A stretch of DNA of 64,000 bases from NCBI RefSeq assembly GCF_036057275.1, contig NZ_CP107945.1, positions 1,488,001 through 1,552,000 on the forward strand, in the 5' to 3' direction. The position numbers and the translations under genes were made by a program. Of this stretch, positions 42,589-52,139 are shown piece by piece. The stretch comes from Streptomyces sp. NBC_00390. GTDB taxonomy: Bacteria > Actinomycetota > Actinomycetes > Streptomycetales > Streptomycetaceae. Each line of letters starts with the position of its first letter. Positions within the stretch are counted from its first letter, which is position 1. Below the pieces are notes generated by a model. That model made no database searches. It worked only from the letters and a program-made list of their open reading frames with translations, and was not told the DNA's origin.

Positions 42589-43548
42589 ATGGGTGTCGAG
42601 ATCTGCGTGGAGGGACTCACCAAGTCCTTCGGCCACCAGGTCATCTGGCAGGACGTCTCCCTGACGCTGCCCGCCGGCGAGGTCTCGGTGATGCTCGGAC
42701 CGTCGGGCACGGGCAAGTCGGTGTTCCTCAAGACGCTCGTCGGGCTGCTGCGGCCCGACCGCGGGTCGATCCGGATCTCGGGCACCGACATCACGGCCCT
42801 GCGCGAGCACGACCTGTACGAGGTACGGAAGCTGTTCGGTGTGCTGTTCCAGGACGGCGCGCTGTTCGGGTCGATGAATCTCTACGACAACATCGCCTTC
42901 CCGCTGCGCGAGCACACGCGCAAGTCCGAGAGCGAGATCCGCCGGATCGTGCTCGAGAAGATGGACATGGTCGGCCTGATCGGCGCCGAGGACAAACTGC
43001 CCGGTGAGATATCCGGCGGGATGCGCAAACGGGCCGGCCTCGCCCGGGCCCTGGTGCTCGATCCGGAGATCATTCTCTTCGACGAGCCCGACTCGGGGCT
43101 CGACCCGGTCCGGGTGGCCTATCTCAACCAGCTGATCGTCGACCTCAACGCGCAGATCGACGCCACCTTCCTGATCGTCACCCACGACATCGCCTCCGCC
43201 CGCCAGGTCCCGGACAACATCGGGCTGCTGTTCCGGCGCGAGCTGGTGATGTTCGGCCCCCGGGAGCAGTTGCTGACCAGCGAGGAGCCGGTGGTGCGGC
43301 AGTTCCTGAACGGCCGGATGCAGGGCCCGATCGGGATGGCGGAGGAGAAGGACGCGGCCCAGGTCGAGCAGGAGCTGGCCGAGCTGGGCGAGGGCGCACA
43401 CTCCGCACCGTCCGAGGCACCCGAGCTGACACCGCGCCTGCTGCCCAGTGCGGGGATCACGCGTCCGCCGCGCTGGGAGGCGATCGCCGACCGGGAGTCG
43501 CTGCGGGCGGTGCGGGCCACGATCCGCGGAAAGTCGGTGGGCGCATGA
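42589..43548 (+). CDS. mkl: Mce-system ABC ATPase (MlaF/Mkl-type)
   Basis: A 319-residue ATP-binding subunit. Walker A GPSGTGKS, Q-loop VLFQDGALFGSMNLYDNIAF, signature EISGGMRKRAGLARAL, Walker B ILFDEPDSGLDPV and H-loop IVTHD are all intact. The C-terminal 80 residues are an Mkl-type tail that contacts the permeases. The ATG at 42589 has GAAGGG upstream; the GTG at 42580 is less likely. It is the first gene of the mce operon (42.6-53.6 kb) and powers lipid or sterol import. Confidence 0.94.
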   Translation: MGVEICVEGLTKSFGHQVIWQDVSLTLPAGEVSVMLGPSGTGKSVFLKTLVGLLRPDRGSIRISGTDITALREHDLYEVRKLFGVLFQDGALFGSMNLYDNIAFPLREHTRKSESEIRRIVLEKMDMVGLIGAEDKLPGEISGGMRKRAGLARALVLDPEIILFDEPDSGLDPVRVAYLNQLIVDLNAQIDATFLIVTHDIASARQVPDNIGLLFRRELVMFGPREQLLTSEEPVVRQFLNGRMQGPIGMAEEKDAAQVEQELAELGEGAHSAPSEAPELTPRLLPSAGITRPPRWEAIADRESLRAVRATIRGKSVGA

Positions 43549-44315
43549 GCCTGTCCCCCACCGCGGCACTGCGGCATACCGGCAGCCTCTTCGCCATGGG
43601 CCTGGACGTGCTGCGGACGATGCCCAAACGGCCCTTCCAGGCACGTGAGTTCATCCAGCAGGCCTGGTTCGTCGCCAGTGTCACGATCCTGCCGACCGCG
43701 CTGGTCTCCATCCCCTTCGGCGCAGTGATCGCCCTGCAGATCGGCAGCCTCACCCGGCAGCTCGGCGCCCAGTCGTTCTCCGGAGCGGCCTCGGTACTCG
43801 CCGTGCTGCGCGAGGCCTCGCCGATCGTCACCGCGCTGCTGATCGCGGGGGCGGGCGGCACCGCCATCTGCGCGGACCTCGGGGCGCGCAAGATCCGCGA
43901 GGAGATCGACGCGATGCAGGTGCTGGGCATCGACCCGATCCACCGGCTCGTCGTACCGCGGGTGCTGGCGACGATGCTGGTGGCGGTGCTGCTCAACGGT
44001 CTCGTGTCGGTGGTCGGCGTGGCCGGCGGCTACTTCTTCAACGTGGTGCTGCAGAACGGCACACCCGGCGCCTATCTCGCCTCCTTCACCACCCTCGCCC
44101 AGCTGTCCGACCTGTGGGCGGCCGAGGTGAAGGCCCTGGTGTTCGGTGCGATCGCCGCGATCGTCGCCTCCTACAAGGGGCTGACCGCCAAGGGAGGTCC
44201 GAAGGGCGTCGGCGACGCGGTGAACCAGTCGGTGGTGATCACCTTCATGTTGCTGTTCGTGACGAACTTCGTGATGACGGCCGTCTACTTCCAAGTCGTT
44301 CCGCAGAGGGGTTGA
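43545..44315 (+). CDS. yrbEA: MlaE/YrbE permease A of mce operon
   Basis: A 256-residue membrane protein of the MlaE family: five or six hydrophobic segments and the conserved cytoplasmic loop EEIDAMQVLGIDPIHRLVVP, which contacts the ATPase. Its start overlaps the ATPase stop by 4 nt. With the second permease it forms the channel through which substrate bound by Mce proteins enters. Confidence 0.94.
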   Translation: MSLSPTAALRHTGSLFAMGLDVLRTMPKRPFQAREFIQQAWFVASVTILPTALVSIPFGAVIALQIGSLTRQLGAQSFSGAASVLAVLREASPIVTALLIAGAGGTAICADLGARKIREEIDAMQVLGIDPIHRLVVPRVLATMLVAVLLNGLVSVVGVAGGYFFNVVLQNGTPGAYLASFTTLAQLSDLWAAEVKALVFGAIAAIVASYKGLTAKGGPKGVGDAVNQSVVITFMLLFVTNFVMTAVYFQVVPQRG

Positions 44316-44318
44316 CGG

Positions 44319-45137
44319 ATGCCGCTCATGAATCGCCTGGTGCTGGACCGGCTCGAGGAACTGGGCACCCAACTGTCCTTCTACGGGCGCTCGCTGGCAT
44401 GGACCGGGCGCACCCTGCGCCGCTACAAGAAGGAGGTCCTGCGGCTGCTGGCCGAGGTGAGCTTCGGGCGCGGAGCCCTGGCCGTCGTCGGCGGCACGGT
44501 CGGGGTCATCGCCTTCCTTTCCTTCTTCACCGGCACCGAGGTCGGCCTCCAGGGCTACGCGGCGCTGAACCAGCTGGGCACCTCGAACTTCGTGGCGTTC
44601 CTCTCGGCGTACTTCAACACCCGTGAGATCGCACCGCTGGTGGCGGGCCTCGCCCTCTCCGCGACCGTCGGCGCCGGATTCACCGCCCAGCTCGGCGCGA
44701 TGCGGATCAGTGAGGAGACCGACGCGCTGGAAGTGATGGGGGTGCCCTCGCTGCCGTTCCTGGTGACCACCCGGATGATCGCCGGCTTTGTCGCGGTGAT
44801 CCCGCTGTACGTGGTCGGGCTGCTGTCCTCGTACTTCGCGGCGCGCACGATCACCACCGGCTACTACGGACAGTCGACCGGCACCTACGACCACTACTTC
44901 CAGCAGTACCTGCCGCCGGTCGACGTGCTGTGGTCGTTCGGCAAGGTGATCGTCTTCGCCGTCGTGATCATCCTGGTGCACTGCTACTACGGCTACTACG
45001 CGAGCGGTGGCCCGGCCGGCGTCGGTGTCGCGGTCGGCCGCGCGGTGCGCACCTCGATCGTGGCGATCAACATCCTCGACTTCTTCCTCAGTCTGGCGAT
45101 CTGGGGCGCCAACACGACCGTACGGATTGCGGGGTAG
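44319..45137 (+). CDS. yrbEB: MlaE/YrbE permease B of mce operon
   Basis: A 272-residue MlaE-type permease with the loop SEETDALEVMGVPSLPFLVT in the same place as in YrbEA, and membrane segments in the same order. The two are only partly similar, as is usual for the YrbE A/B pair. It follows YrbEA by 3 nt and precedes MceA. Confidence 0.94.
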   Translation: MPLMNRLVLDRLEELGTQLSFYGRSLAWTGRTLRRYKKEVLRLLAEVSFGRGALAVVGGTVGVIAFLSFFTGTEVGLQGYAALNQLGTSNFVAFLSAYFNTREIAPLVAGLALSATVGAGFTAQLGAMRISEETDALEVMGVPSLPFLVTTRMIAGFVAVIPLYVVGLLSSYFAARTITTGYYGQSTGTYDHYFQQYLPPVDVLWSFGKVIVFAVVIILVHCYYGYYASGGPAGVGVAVGRAVRTSIVAINILDFFLSLAIWGANTTVRIAG

Positions 45138-45142
45138 CGCCG

Positions 45143-46411
45143 ATGCGTGTTCCAGGACCGTCCTCGGCGGGCGCCGCCCGGCTGCGGCTGTACGGCATCG
45201 CCTTCCTCGTGGTGATGGCGCTGCTGCTGTCGCTGTCCGTGGCCGTGTACCAGCAGGTGTTCACCCCGGTCGTACGGATCACACTGGAGGCCGACACGCT
45301 CGGCAACCAGCTCGATCCGCGTGCCGATGTCAAGCTGCGCGGCCTGCTGGTCGGCGAGGTGCGGGAGGTGCGGGCCGACGGCGAGAAGGCGACGGTCGAC
45401 CTCGCGCTCGATCCGCGGCATGTCTCGCGGATCCCGGCCGATGTGCACGCCCGGCTGCTGCCCAAGACGCTGTTCGGCGAGAAGTTCGTCGATCTGGTGC
45501 CGCCGCGCGGGTCGTCCGGCCGCCCCGTCCGGGCCGGGGATGTGATCACCCAGGACCGCACCACGGTCGGCATCGAACTGCAGCAGCTGCTGAACGACCT
45601 GCTGCCGCTGCTGCGCAGTGTGCGGCCCGCGGAGCTCAACGCCACCCTGTCCGCCTTCGCCACCGCGCTGGAAGGGCGCGGCGACCGCATCGGCGCCAAC
45701 CTGACCCGTGCAGAGGCCTATCTGCGGCGGCTCAACCCCCATATGCCGTCGCTGAAGGAGGACATCGCGCGCTTCGCGGATGTGGCGGAGGTGTACGGGG
45801 ACGCGGCGCCCGATCTGATGCGGATCCTGCGCAACTCGGTCACCACCAGCCGCACGCTCGTCGAGCAGCAGGACCGGCTGGGCGAGGCCCTGAGGTCGAC
45901 CACGACGGTCGCGGGCACGGCGGAGCGGTTCTTCGACAAGAACGGCGACCGCCTGATCACGCTCGGCCGGGTCTCCCGGCCCACACTCGCCCTGTTCGCC
46001 CGCTACGCGCCCGAGTACCCCTGCCTCCTCGACGGCCTGGTCAAACAGGAGGCCGCGTCCGAGGAGGCGTTCAGAGGCGGCCGGATGCGCATCACTCTCG
46101 AATTCGTCCGCCCCAGGCCCGCGTACCGACCCGGTGAGGAACCGCGCTATGCAGAGCGTTCAGGACCCGACTGCAGAGGTCTGCCCGACCCGCATGTGCC
46201 GGCCCCGGACGTCCGTCTCGACGACGGTACGTCGAGGGCGGCGGCGAGCGGTCCGCCCGGCGGGGCCGGGGTGTCGGCCACCGCTGCCGAACAGCGGGCC
46301 GTCGGCTCGCTGGTGGCCCCGGTGCTCGGCGTGCCGGCCGACCGGGTGCCGGCGGTCGCGACGCTGCTGTTCGGCCCCATGGCCCGCGGAACGGCGGTGA
46401 GCGTCGCATGA
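45143..46411 (+). CDS. mceA: MCE family protein A
   Basis: A 422-residue protein with an N-terminal membrane anchor (LYGIAFLVVMALLLSLSVAV) and an MCE domain: VVRITLEADTLGNQLDPRAD, VKLRGLLVGEVREVRADGEK, PKTLFGEKFVDLVPPRG. A long helical segment and a poorly conserved tail follow. MCE domains form a ring that extends a hydrophobic channel across the cell envelope. The ATG at 45143 follows the permease stop by 5 nt. Its 3' end overlaps MceB by 4 nt. Confidence 0.93.
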   Translation: MRVPGPSSAGAARLRLYGIAFLVVMALLLSLSVAVYQQVFTPVVRITLEADTLGNQLDPRADVKLRGLLVGEVREVRADGEKATVDLALDPRHVSRIPADVHARLLPKTLFGEKFVDLVPPRGSSGRPVRAGDVITQDRTTVGIELQQLLNDLLPLLRSVRPAELNATLSAFATALEGRGDRIGANLTRAEAYLRRLNPHMPSLKEDIARFADVAEVYGDAAPDLMRILRNSVTTSRTLVEQQDRLGEALRSTTTVAGTAERFFDKNGDRLITLGRVSRPTLALFARYAPEYPCLLDGLVKQEAASEEAFRGGRMRITLEFVRPRPAYRPGEEPRYAERSGPDCRGLPDPHVPAPDVRLDDGTSRAAASGPPGGAGVSATAAEQRAVGSLVAPVLGVPADRVPAVATLLFGPMARGTAVSVA

Positions 46412-47442
46412 GGACGACACGCGCCAACGACATGGCGGCACCGCTGGTCAAGTTCGGTCTGTTCACGGTGGTGACGGTGCTGGCCACCGCCCTCCTCGCG
46501 GCGACCATCGTCAACGTCTCGTTCACCCCCGAGGACACATACCGGGCGGTGTTCAGCGATGTCACCAGCCTGGAGGAGGGTGACGACATCAGGGTGGCCG
46601 GGGTGCGGGTCGGCGAGGTACAGGACATCGCGATCAAGGACCGGACGTTGGCCGAGGTGACGTTCACCGTCCGCCGTGACCGGCCGCTGCTGACCAGCAC
46701 GGGTGCGGTCATCCGCTACCGCAGCCTGGTGGGTTCGCGCTATGTCGCACTGACCGAGGGGGCGGGCGACGGTACGCGGCTGAGGCCGGGCGGGGTGATC
46801 CCGCAGTCCCGTACCAAGCCCGCGCTGGACCTCAACGCGCTGCTGGGCGGGTTCAAGCCGCTGTTCGCCGCGCTCAGCCCCAAGGACGTCAACCAGCTCG
46901 CCACCGAGATCATCAGGACGCTTCAGGGCGAGGGCGGCACGGTGGGCAGCCTGCTCGCCCACACCGCGTCGCTCACCACCACACTCGCCGACCGTGACGA
47001 GCTGATCGGTTCCGTGATCGACAACCTCAACACGGTGCTGGCGACCCTGGACAAGCGGGACGCCCGCTTCTCGGGGCTGCTGAAGCAGTTGCAGCGGCTG
47101 ATCTCCGGGCTGTCCGCCGACCGGAAGCCCATCGGCGCCTCGCTGGCCGGCATCGGCGGCCTGACCGCGGCCACCTCGGGTCTGCTCGAGGACGCCCGGC
47201 CGGCGCTCCGCGGCGACATCGCCGAGCTGACCGAGCTCACCGGAACGCTCAACGACAACGAGAAGACGGTGGAGGGCGTGCTGAAACGGCTGCCGAACAA
47301 GCTCGACAAGCTGACGGGGACCGCGTCGTACGGCTCCTGGTTCAACTTCTACCTCTGCGACTTCGACGGCCGGATCGTGCTCCCGAGGACCGAAGAGGTC
47401 ATCACCCCCGAGCTTCATGTCGCCCGGGCGAGGTGCTCATGA
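46408..47442 (+). CDS. mceB: MCE family protein B
   Basis: A 344-residue MCE protein: membrane anchor KFGLFTVVTVLATALLAATI, then the domain YRAVFSDVTSLEEGDDIRVA, GVRVGEVQDIAIKD and YRSLVGSRYVALTEGAGDGT, then heptad-rich helices. The C-terminus contains GSWFNFYLCDFDGRI, a segment conserved in MceB/MceC proteins. It overlaps both neighbours (ATGA) and so is translated as part of the operon. Confidence 0.94.
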   Translation: MRTTRANDMAAPLVKFGLFTVVTVLATALLAATIVNVSFTPEDTYRAVFSDVTSLEEGDDIRVAGVRVGEVQDIAIKDRTLAEVTFTVRRDRPLLTSTGAVIRYRSLVGSRYVALTEGAGDGTRLRPGGVIPQSRTKPALDLNALLGGFKPLFAALSPKDVNQLATEIIRTLQGEGGTVGSLLAHTASLTTTLADRDELIGSVIDNLNTVLATLDKRDARFSGLLKQLQRLISGLSADRKPIGASLAGIGGLTAATSGLLEDARPALRGDIAELTELTGTLNDNEKTVEGVLKRLPNKLDKLTGTASYGSWFNFYLCDFDGRIVLPRTEEVITPELHVARARCS

Positions 47443-48419
47443 TTCCGTTCCGCGACCGCAGTCCCGTGGTGATCGGAGCCGTCGGCGTCACCACGCTCGC
47501 GCTGCTCGCCGTGGCCGCGTTCAACGCCGACAGCCTGCCTCTGATCGGCGACGGCGAGACCTACAGCGCCGCGTTCTCCGAGGCGGGCGGGCTCAAGCCG
47601 GGCGACGAGGTACGGATCGCCGGCGTCAAGGTCGGCAAGGTCGACGAGGTCGATCTGGACGGCGATCATGTGAAGGTGACCTTCCGGGTCAAGGGGGAGC
47701 CGGAGTTCGGCGCCCGCACCGGAGCGGCCATCAGGGTCAAGACGATCCTGGGCGCGAAGTACCTGGCCCTGCAGCCGAAGGGGCCGGGGCAGCTGGCGCC
47801 CGGCAGTGAGATCCCGCTGAACCGCACGGTCGCGGCATACGACGTGGTTGCGGCGTTCAGCGATCTGACGACCACCACGGAGAAGGTCGACACGGCCCGG
47901 CTGGCGAAGGCCCTGGACACCATCTCCACCACGTTCGAGGACTCGCCCGAGGACGTGAAGGCGTCCATCAAGGGACTGTCGAAGATCTCCCGGACGGTGG
48001 CCTCCCGTGACGCGGCACTGCGCGAACTCCTCGACCACGCCAACGGGGTGACCGCGGTCCTCTCCGAGCGCTCGGACGAGTTCGCCACGCTCGTCCGGGA
48101 CGGCGACAAGCTGTTCAAGGAGATCACCAGGCGCCGGGCCGCGATCCACGCGCTGCTCAAGAGCTCGGCCACGCTCGGCGTCCAGCTGTCCGGCCTGGTG
48201 CAGGACAACAAGAAGGAGATCGGCCCGGCGCTCAAGGGCCTCGGCCAAGTGGTCGCCATGCTCGAGCGCAACCAGGCGAGCCTGGACCGCAGCGTGCAGT
48301 TGCTCGCGCCCTACGTGCGGGTCTTCACCAACACCCTGGGCAACGGCCGGTGGTTCGACAGCTACATCCAGAACATGGTCGCCGCCCCGGTGGTCCCGCG
48401 GACAGGAGACTCCCGATGA
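47439..48419 (+). CDS. mceC: MCE family protein C
   Basis: A 326-residue MCE protein. MIPFRDRSPVVIGAVGVTTL begins the anchor. The domain shows YSAAFSEAGGLKPGDEVRIA, GVKVGKVDEVDLDGDHVKVT and VKTILGAKYLALQPKG, and the C-terminus GNGRWFDSYIQNMV. The ATG at 47439 is used rather than GTG 47433 because it makes the usual 4-nt overlap with the upstream stop. Confidence 0.94.
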   Translation: MIPFRDRSPVVIGAVGVTTLALLAVAAFNADSLPLIGDGETYSAAFSEAGGLKPGDEVRIAGVKVGKVDEVDLDGDHVKVTFRVKGEPEFGARTGAAIRVKTILGAKYLALQPKGPGQLAPGSEIPLNRTVAAYDVVAAFSDLTTTTEKVDTARLAKALDTISTTFEDSPEDVKASIKGLSKISRTVASRDAALRELLDHANGVTAVLSERSDEFATLVRDGDKLFKEITRRRAAIHALLKSSATLGVQLSGLVQDNKKEIGPALKGLGQVVAMLERNQASLDRSVQLLAPYVRVFTNTLGNGRWFDSYIQNMVAAPVVPRTGDSR

Positions 48420-49579
48420 GCCGCTTGCGGTCAACGAGATTCAGCATGCCGAAGAGGCGCGCGCGCCTGGCGCTGGTCGTCGCGCTCGCGCTGGTCGCCG
48501 GCGCGACGGCGGTCGCCCTGTGGCCGCGTGCGAACCCGGTCCGGGTCACCGCGTACTTCCCGCGCACGGTCGGCATCCACCCCGGTTCGGACGTACGCGT
48601 CCTCGGGGTCCGCGTCGGCGAGGTCAAGGCGATCACGCCGGAGGGCCGCCGGGTGCGGGTGGAGCTGGAGTACGAATCCGGGCGGAAGGTCCCCGCGGAC
48701 GCCCAGGCCGCGATCATCAACTCCTCGGTCGTCAGCGACCGTTACGTCCAGCTCCTGCCCGTCTACCGCGGCGGGCCCGCGATGGCGGACGGGGCGGTCA
48801 TCCCCGAGAGCCGTACCGCCGTGCCGGTCGAGCTCGACCGGGTCTTCGACTCGCTGCACACGACGGCCGAGGCCTTCGGGCCGCGCGGGGCCAACGGGGA
48901 CGGATCGCTCTCCCGGCTGCTGGGGGTGAGCGCGGACAACCTCGAAGGACAGGGCGACCAGCTCCACCGGACGGTCGAGGACCTGTCGCTCGCGGTCACC
49001 ACCCTGTCGGACGGCCGGAAGGACCTGTTCGGCACCGTGCGGAACCTGCAGGTGTTCACCGCGGCGCTCGCCGCCGACGACAGAGGCGTCCGGTCGTTCA
49101 ACGACAGCCTCGCCAAGGTGGCCGACCAGCTCGCCGGGGAACGCAAGGATCTCGCGGCGGCGCTGCGGCATCTGGGCAAGGCGCTCGGCGACGTGTCCGT
49201 GTTCGTACGCGACAACAAGAAGACGCTGACCGCCGACGTGAAGGGACTCAGCAAGGTCACCAAGGTGCTGGTCACCCAGCGCGCGGCGCTTGCGGAGCTG
49301 TTGGAGGTGGCCCCGGCCGGGCTGTCCAATCTGCAGAACGCGTACAACCCGTCCTCCGGCACCCTCGACACCCGCAACAACCTCGAGGGGGCACAGGACC
49401 CGGCGGCGCTGCTGTGCTCGCTGCTGCGCACGACCGGGGACGCCGGGGGCCCGAACCCGGACTGCAAGGAGCTGGAGAAGCTCTTCGACACACTGCCCCG
49501 ACTGCCGCACACCGCACCGGTGTCGGGCACGGGTCCGGTCGACCGGACGCTCGGCGGAATCCTGGAGGCCGGGGCATGA
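48416..49579 (+). CDS. mceD: MCE family protein D
   Basis: A 387-residue MCE protein: anchor LALVVALALVAGATAVALWP, MCE domain VTAYFPRTVGIHPGSDVRVL, GVRVGEVKAITPEGRRVRVE and SSVVSDRYVQLLPVYRGGPA, then a long coiled-coil-like region. The YFPRTVGIHPGSDV form is typical of MceD. It overlaps the genes on both sides by 4 nt. Confidence 0.94.
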   Translation: MSRLRSTRFSMPKRRARLALVVALALVAGATAVALWPRANPVRVTAYFPRTVGIHPGSDVRVLGVRVGEVKAITPEGRRVRVELEYESGRKVPADAQAAIINSSVVSDRYVQLLPVYRGGPAMADGAVIPESRTAVPVELDRVFDSLHTTAEAFGPRGANGDGSLSRLLGVSADNLEGQGDQLHRTVEDLSLAVTTLSDGRKDLFGTVRNLQVFTAALAADDRGVRSFNDSLAKVADQLAGERKDLAAALRHLGKALGDVSVFVRDNKKTLTADVKGLSKVTKVLVTQRAALAELLEVAPAGLSNLQNAYNPSSGTLDTRNNLEGAQDPAALLCSLLRTTGDAGGPNPDCKELEKLFDTLPRLPHTAPVSGTGPVDRTLGGILEAGA

Positions 49580-50871
49580 GGATCACACGTGTCAGCAGTG
49601 CACTGCACAAGGGCAGGGCGGCCGCCGTGTGGACGGCGATGGGCTCGGTGGTGCTCACCGGCTGCGAGTTCAACGGGCTCTACGACGTGGGGCTGCCGGG
49701 CGGCGCCGCCACCGGCGGCGACGCGTACCGCGTCACGGTCGAGTTCCGTGACGTACTGGATCTGGTGCCGCAGTCGGCCGTGAAGGTCAACAACGTCACG
49801 GTCGGGTCGGTCGAGAAGGTGGACCTGGCCGGATGGCACGCCCGGGTGCGGCTGCGGCTCGACGGCTCGGTGAAGCTGCCGGGCAACGCGATCGCCGAAC
49901 TGCGCCAGACCAGCATGCTCGGCGAGAAGTACGTGGCACTGTCCGCCCCGGTGGACGCCGCCCCGTCGGGCCGGCTCGCCGACGGCGACCGTGTCCCGCT
50001 GTCCCGCAGCGGACGCAACCCCGAGATCGAGGAGGTGCTCTCGGCGCTGTCGGCCCTGCTCAACGGCGGTGGCGTCGCCCAGCTCAAGACGATCACCGTG
50101 GAGCTGAACAAGGCCCTCGAGGGCCGCGAGAACCGGGTGAAGTCGCTGCTCACCGAGCTCGACACGTTCCTGGCCGGACTCGACGGGCAGCGCAAGGAGA
50201 TCGTCCGGGCGCTGGAGGGCATCGACCGGCTGTCGAAGCGGCTCGCCAAGGAGAAGAAGACCATCGCGACGGCGGTCGACACCCTGCCCGGCGCCCTGAA
50301 AGTGCTGGCCGACCAGCGCCGTGACCTGACCGCGATGCTCACCTCGCTGTCGGAACTCGGCACGGCGGGCACCAAGGTGGTCAATGCCTCGCGGGCCGAT
50401 GTGGTGGCCAATCTGCGCAGTCTGCGGCCGATCCTGGAGCAGTTGAACAAGGCGGGCAGTGACCTGCCCAACGCGCTCGAGCTCATGACCACGTACCCGT
50501 TCCCGCGCAATGCGACGGACGCCGTCAAGGGCGACTACGTGAATCTGTCGATCACCGCCGACCTCGACCTGGCGAGCGTCTACGGCAATCTCGCCGACGA
50601 ACCGCCCAGGAAGCCGGGCAGGCCGGGTACGCCCAGGCCACCGGGGCTTCCGGACGTCCCGGAGCTGCCCGAGGTCCCCGGCGTCCCCGTGCCCACCGCG
50701 CTGCCGCAGGCACCGGGCGCTCCCTCCGCCCCGCCGGGCGGTGAGGGCCCGCTGTGCCCGCCGGTGTGCACCAGCAGTTACGCCACCCATGGCCGAGCGG
50801 ACGCAGACAGCTTCCCGCCAGGGGTCGATCCCGCTCTCGCCGAGCTGATGCTGAAGGGGATGCAACCGTGA
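49576..50871 (+). CDS. mceE: MCE family lipoprotein E
   Basis: A 431-residue MCE protein with a lipobox VVLTGC at about residue 30, as is usual for MceE (LprK) proteins. The domain shows YRVTVEFRDVLDLVPQSAVK, VNNVTVGSVEKVDLAGWHAR and LRQTSMLGEKYVALSAP. The end is Pro/Gly-rich and contains CPPVCTSSYA. Lipid anchoring at the membrane is likely. It overlaps both neighbours. Confidence 0.94.
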   Translation: MRITRVSSALHKGRAAAVWTAMGSVVLTGCEFNGLYDVGLPGGAATGGDAYRVTVEFRDVLDLVPQSAVKVNNVTVGSVEKVDLAGWHARVRLRLDGSVKLPGNAIAELRQTSMLGEKYVALSAPVDAAPSGRLADGDRVPLSRSGRNPEIEEVLSALSALLNGGGVAQLKTITVELNKALEGRENRVKSLLTELDTFLAGLDGQRKEIVRALEGIDRLSKRLAKEKKTIATAVDTLPGALKVLADQRRDLTAMLTSLSELGTAGTKVVNASRADVVANLRSLRPILEQLNKAGSDLPNALELMTTYPFPRNATDAVKGDYVNLSITADLDLASVYGNLADEPPRKPGRPGTPRPPGLPDVPELPEVPGVPVPTALPQAPGAPSAPPGGEGPLCPPVCTSSYATHGRADADSFPPGVDPALAELMLKGMQP

Positions 50872-52139
50872 TCACTCGTACGGTCCGGGCCCAGTTGCTG
50901 GCCTTCGCCGCGGTCACCGCGGTCGGTGTGTCGTACGTCGGCGCCCGCTACACGGGCCTGGCGGACCTGATCCTCGACCGCGGCTACACCGTGCGCGCGG
51001 AGTTCGCCGAGTCCGGGGGCATCTTCCAGGGTGCCGAGGTCACTTATCGCGGTGTGCCGGTGGGCCGGGTCGGTTCCTTGCGCCTGGCCGACGCCGAGGG
51101 GGTGTCGGTGGCGCTGGACATCGAGGACGGTGCCCGGATTCCGGCCGACGCGCTGGCGGTGGTGGCGAACCGCTCGGCGGTCGGCGAGCAGTACGTCGAT
51201 CTGCAGCCGCGCGGCACCGGCGGCCCGTTCCTGCGCGAGGGCAGTGTGATCGGCCGCGGTGACACGAGGGTGCCGCTGCCCACCACGGATCTGGTGCTCA
51301 GCCTGGACCGGCTGGTCAACTCCGTGGGCAAGGAGGATCTTCGGATCACCGTCGACGAGCTCGGGAAGGCCTTCGCGGGTACCGGCCCGCATCTGAGCCG
51401 CCTGGTGGACTCGGGCAACAGCCTCGTGGAGTCGGCGTCCGCCTCGCTGCCCGAGACCACATCGCTGATCGAGGACTCGCGCACGGTGCTTGCGACGCAG
51501 GCCGACAAGGGCTCGGCGATCAAGTCCTTCTCGCGCGATCTGGCCGCCCTGACGGCGGAGTTGAAGTCGAGCGACGGCGATCTGCGCAGGCTCATCGGCT
51601 CGGCAGCCCCGGCCGCGCAGGAGGTCAACTCGCTGCTGAAGGCGAACGAGACCCATCTGCCCGTCCTGCTCGGCAATCTGATCAGCGGCGGACAGGTCAC
51701 GGTGGCCCGGCTGCCCGGTGTGGAGCAGGCCCTGGTCACCTTTCCGGTGGTCGTCGCGGGCAGCTCCACCGTCATCCCGGGCGACGGCACCACCCACTTC
51801 GGCATGGTCACCGGCGCCGACGATCCGCCACCGTGCCGCCAGGGTTACGGAACCCAGCGGCGCGATCCCGCGGACACCTCCAAGCGCCCCGCGAACACGG
51901 ACGCGCGCTGCACGGAACCGCGCGGCAGTGCCACCTCGGTCCGCGGCGCGCAGAACGCGCCCGGCGCCTCCACGGGCGCAGGGGCGGCCCGTGCCTCGTA
52001 TGTCACCCCCTACGACCCGGAGACCGGCCTCGCGACCGGCCCGGACGGAACGCTCGTCGAGATCGGCTCGACGGGCGGCGAACAGAGCCTGCTCGGAAAG
52101 GACTCGTGGCAATGGCTGCTCGTCGGACCCATGGCATGA
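50868..52139 (+). CDS. mceF: MCE family protein F
   Basis: A 423-residue MCE protein: VITRTVRAQLLAFAAVTAVG (anchor), RAEFAESGGIFQGAEVTYRG, VPVGRVGSLRLADAEGVSVA and VANRSAVGEQYVDLQPRG, then helices. The C-terminal tail is Ala/Ser-rich with two cysteines (PPPCRQGYGTQ; DARCTEPRG). The GTG at 50868 gives the 4-nt overlap seen through the operon. Sixth and last MCE gene. Confidence 0.93.
   Translation: MITRTVRAQLLAFAAVTAVGVSYVGARYTGLADLILDRGYTVRAEFAESGGIFQGAEVTYRGVPVGRVGSLRLADAEGVSVALDIEDGARIPADALAVVANRSAVGEQYVDLQPRGTGGPFLREGSVIGRGDTRVPLPTTDLVLSLDRLVNSVGKEDLRITVDELGKAFAGTGPHLSRLVDSGNSLVESASASLPETTSLIEDSRTVLATQADKGSAIKSFSRDLAALTAELKSSDGDLRRLIGSAAPAAQEVNSLLKANETHLPVLLGNLISGGQVTVARLPGVEQALVTFPVVVAGSSTVIPGDGTTHFGMVTGADDPPPCRQGYGTQRRDPADTSKRPANTDARCTEPRGSATSVRGAQNAPGASTGAGAARASYVTPYDPETGLATGPDGTLVEIGSTGGEQSLLGKDSWQWLLVGPMA

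Noticed and set aside
48763..50865. A 700-codon minus-strand ORF across mceD-mceE
   Set aside because: Shadow of the mce genes, which have clear domains, lipobox and overlapping starts and stops.
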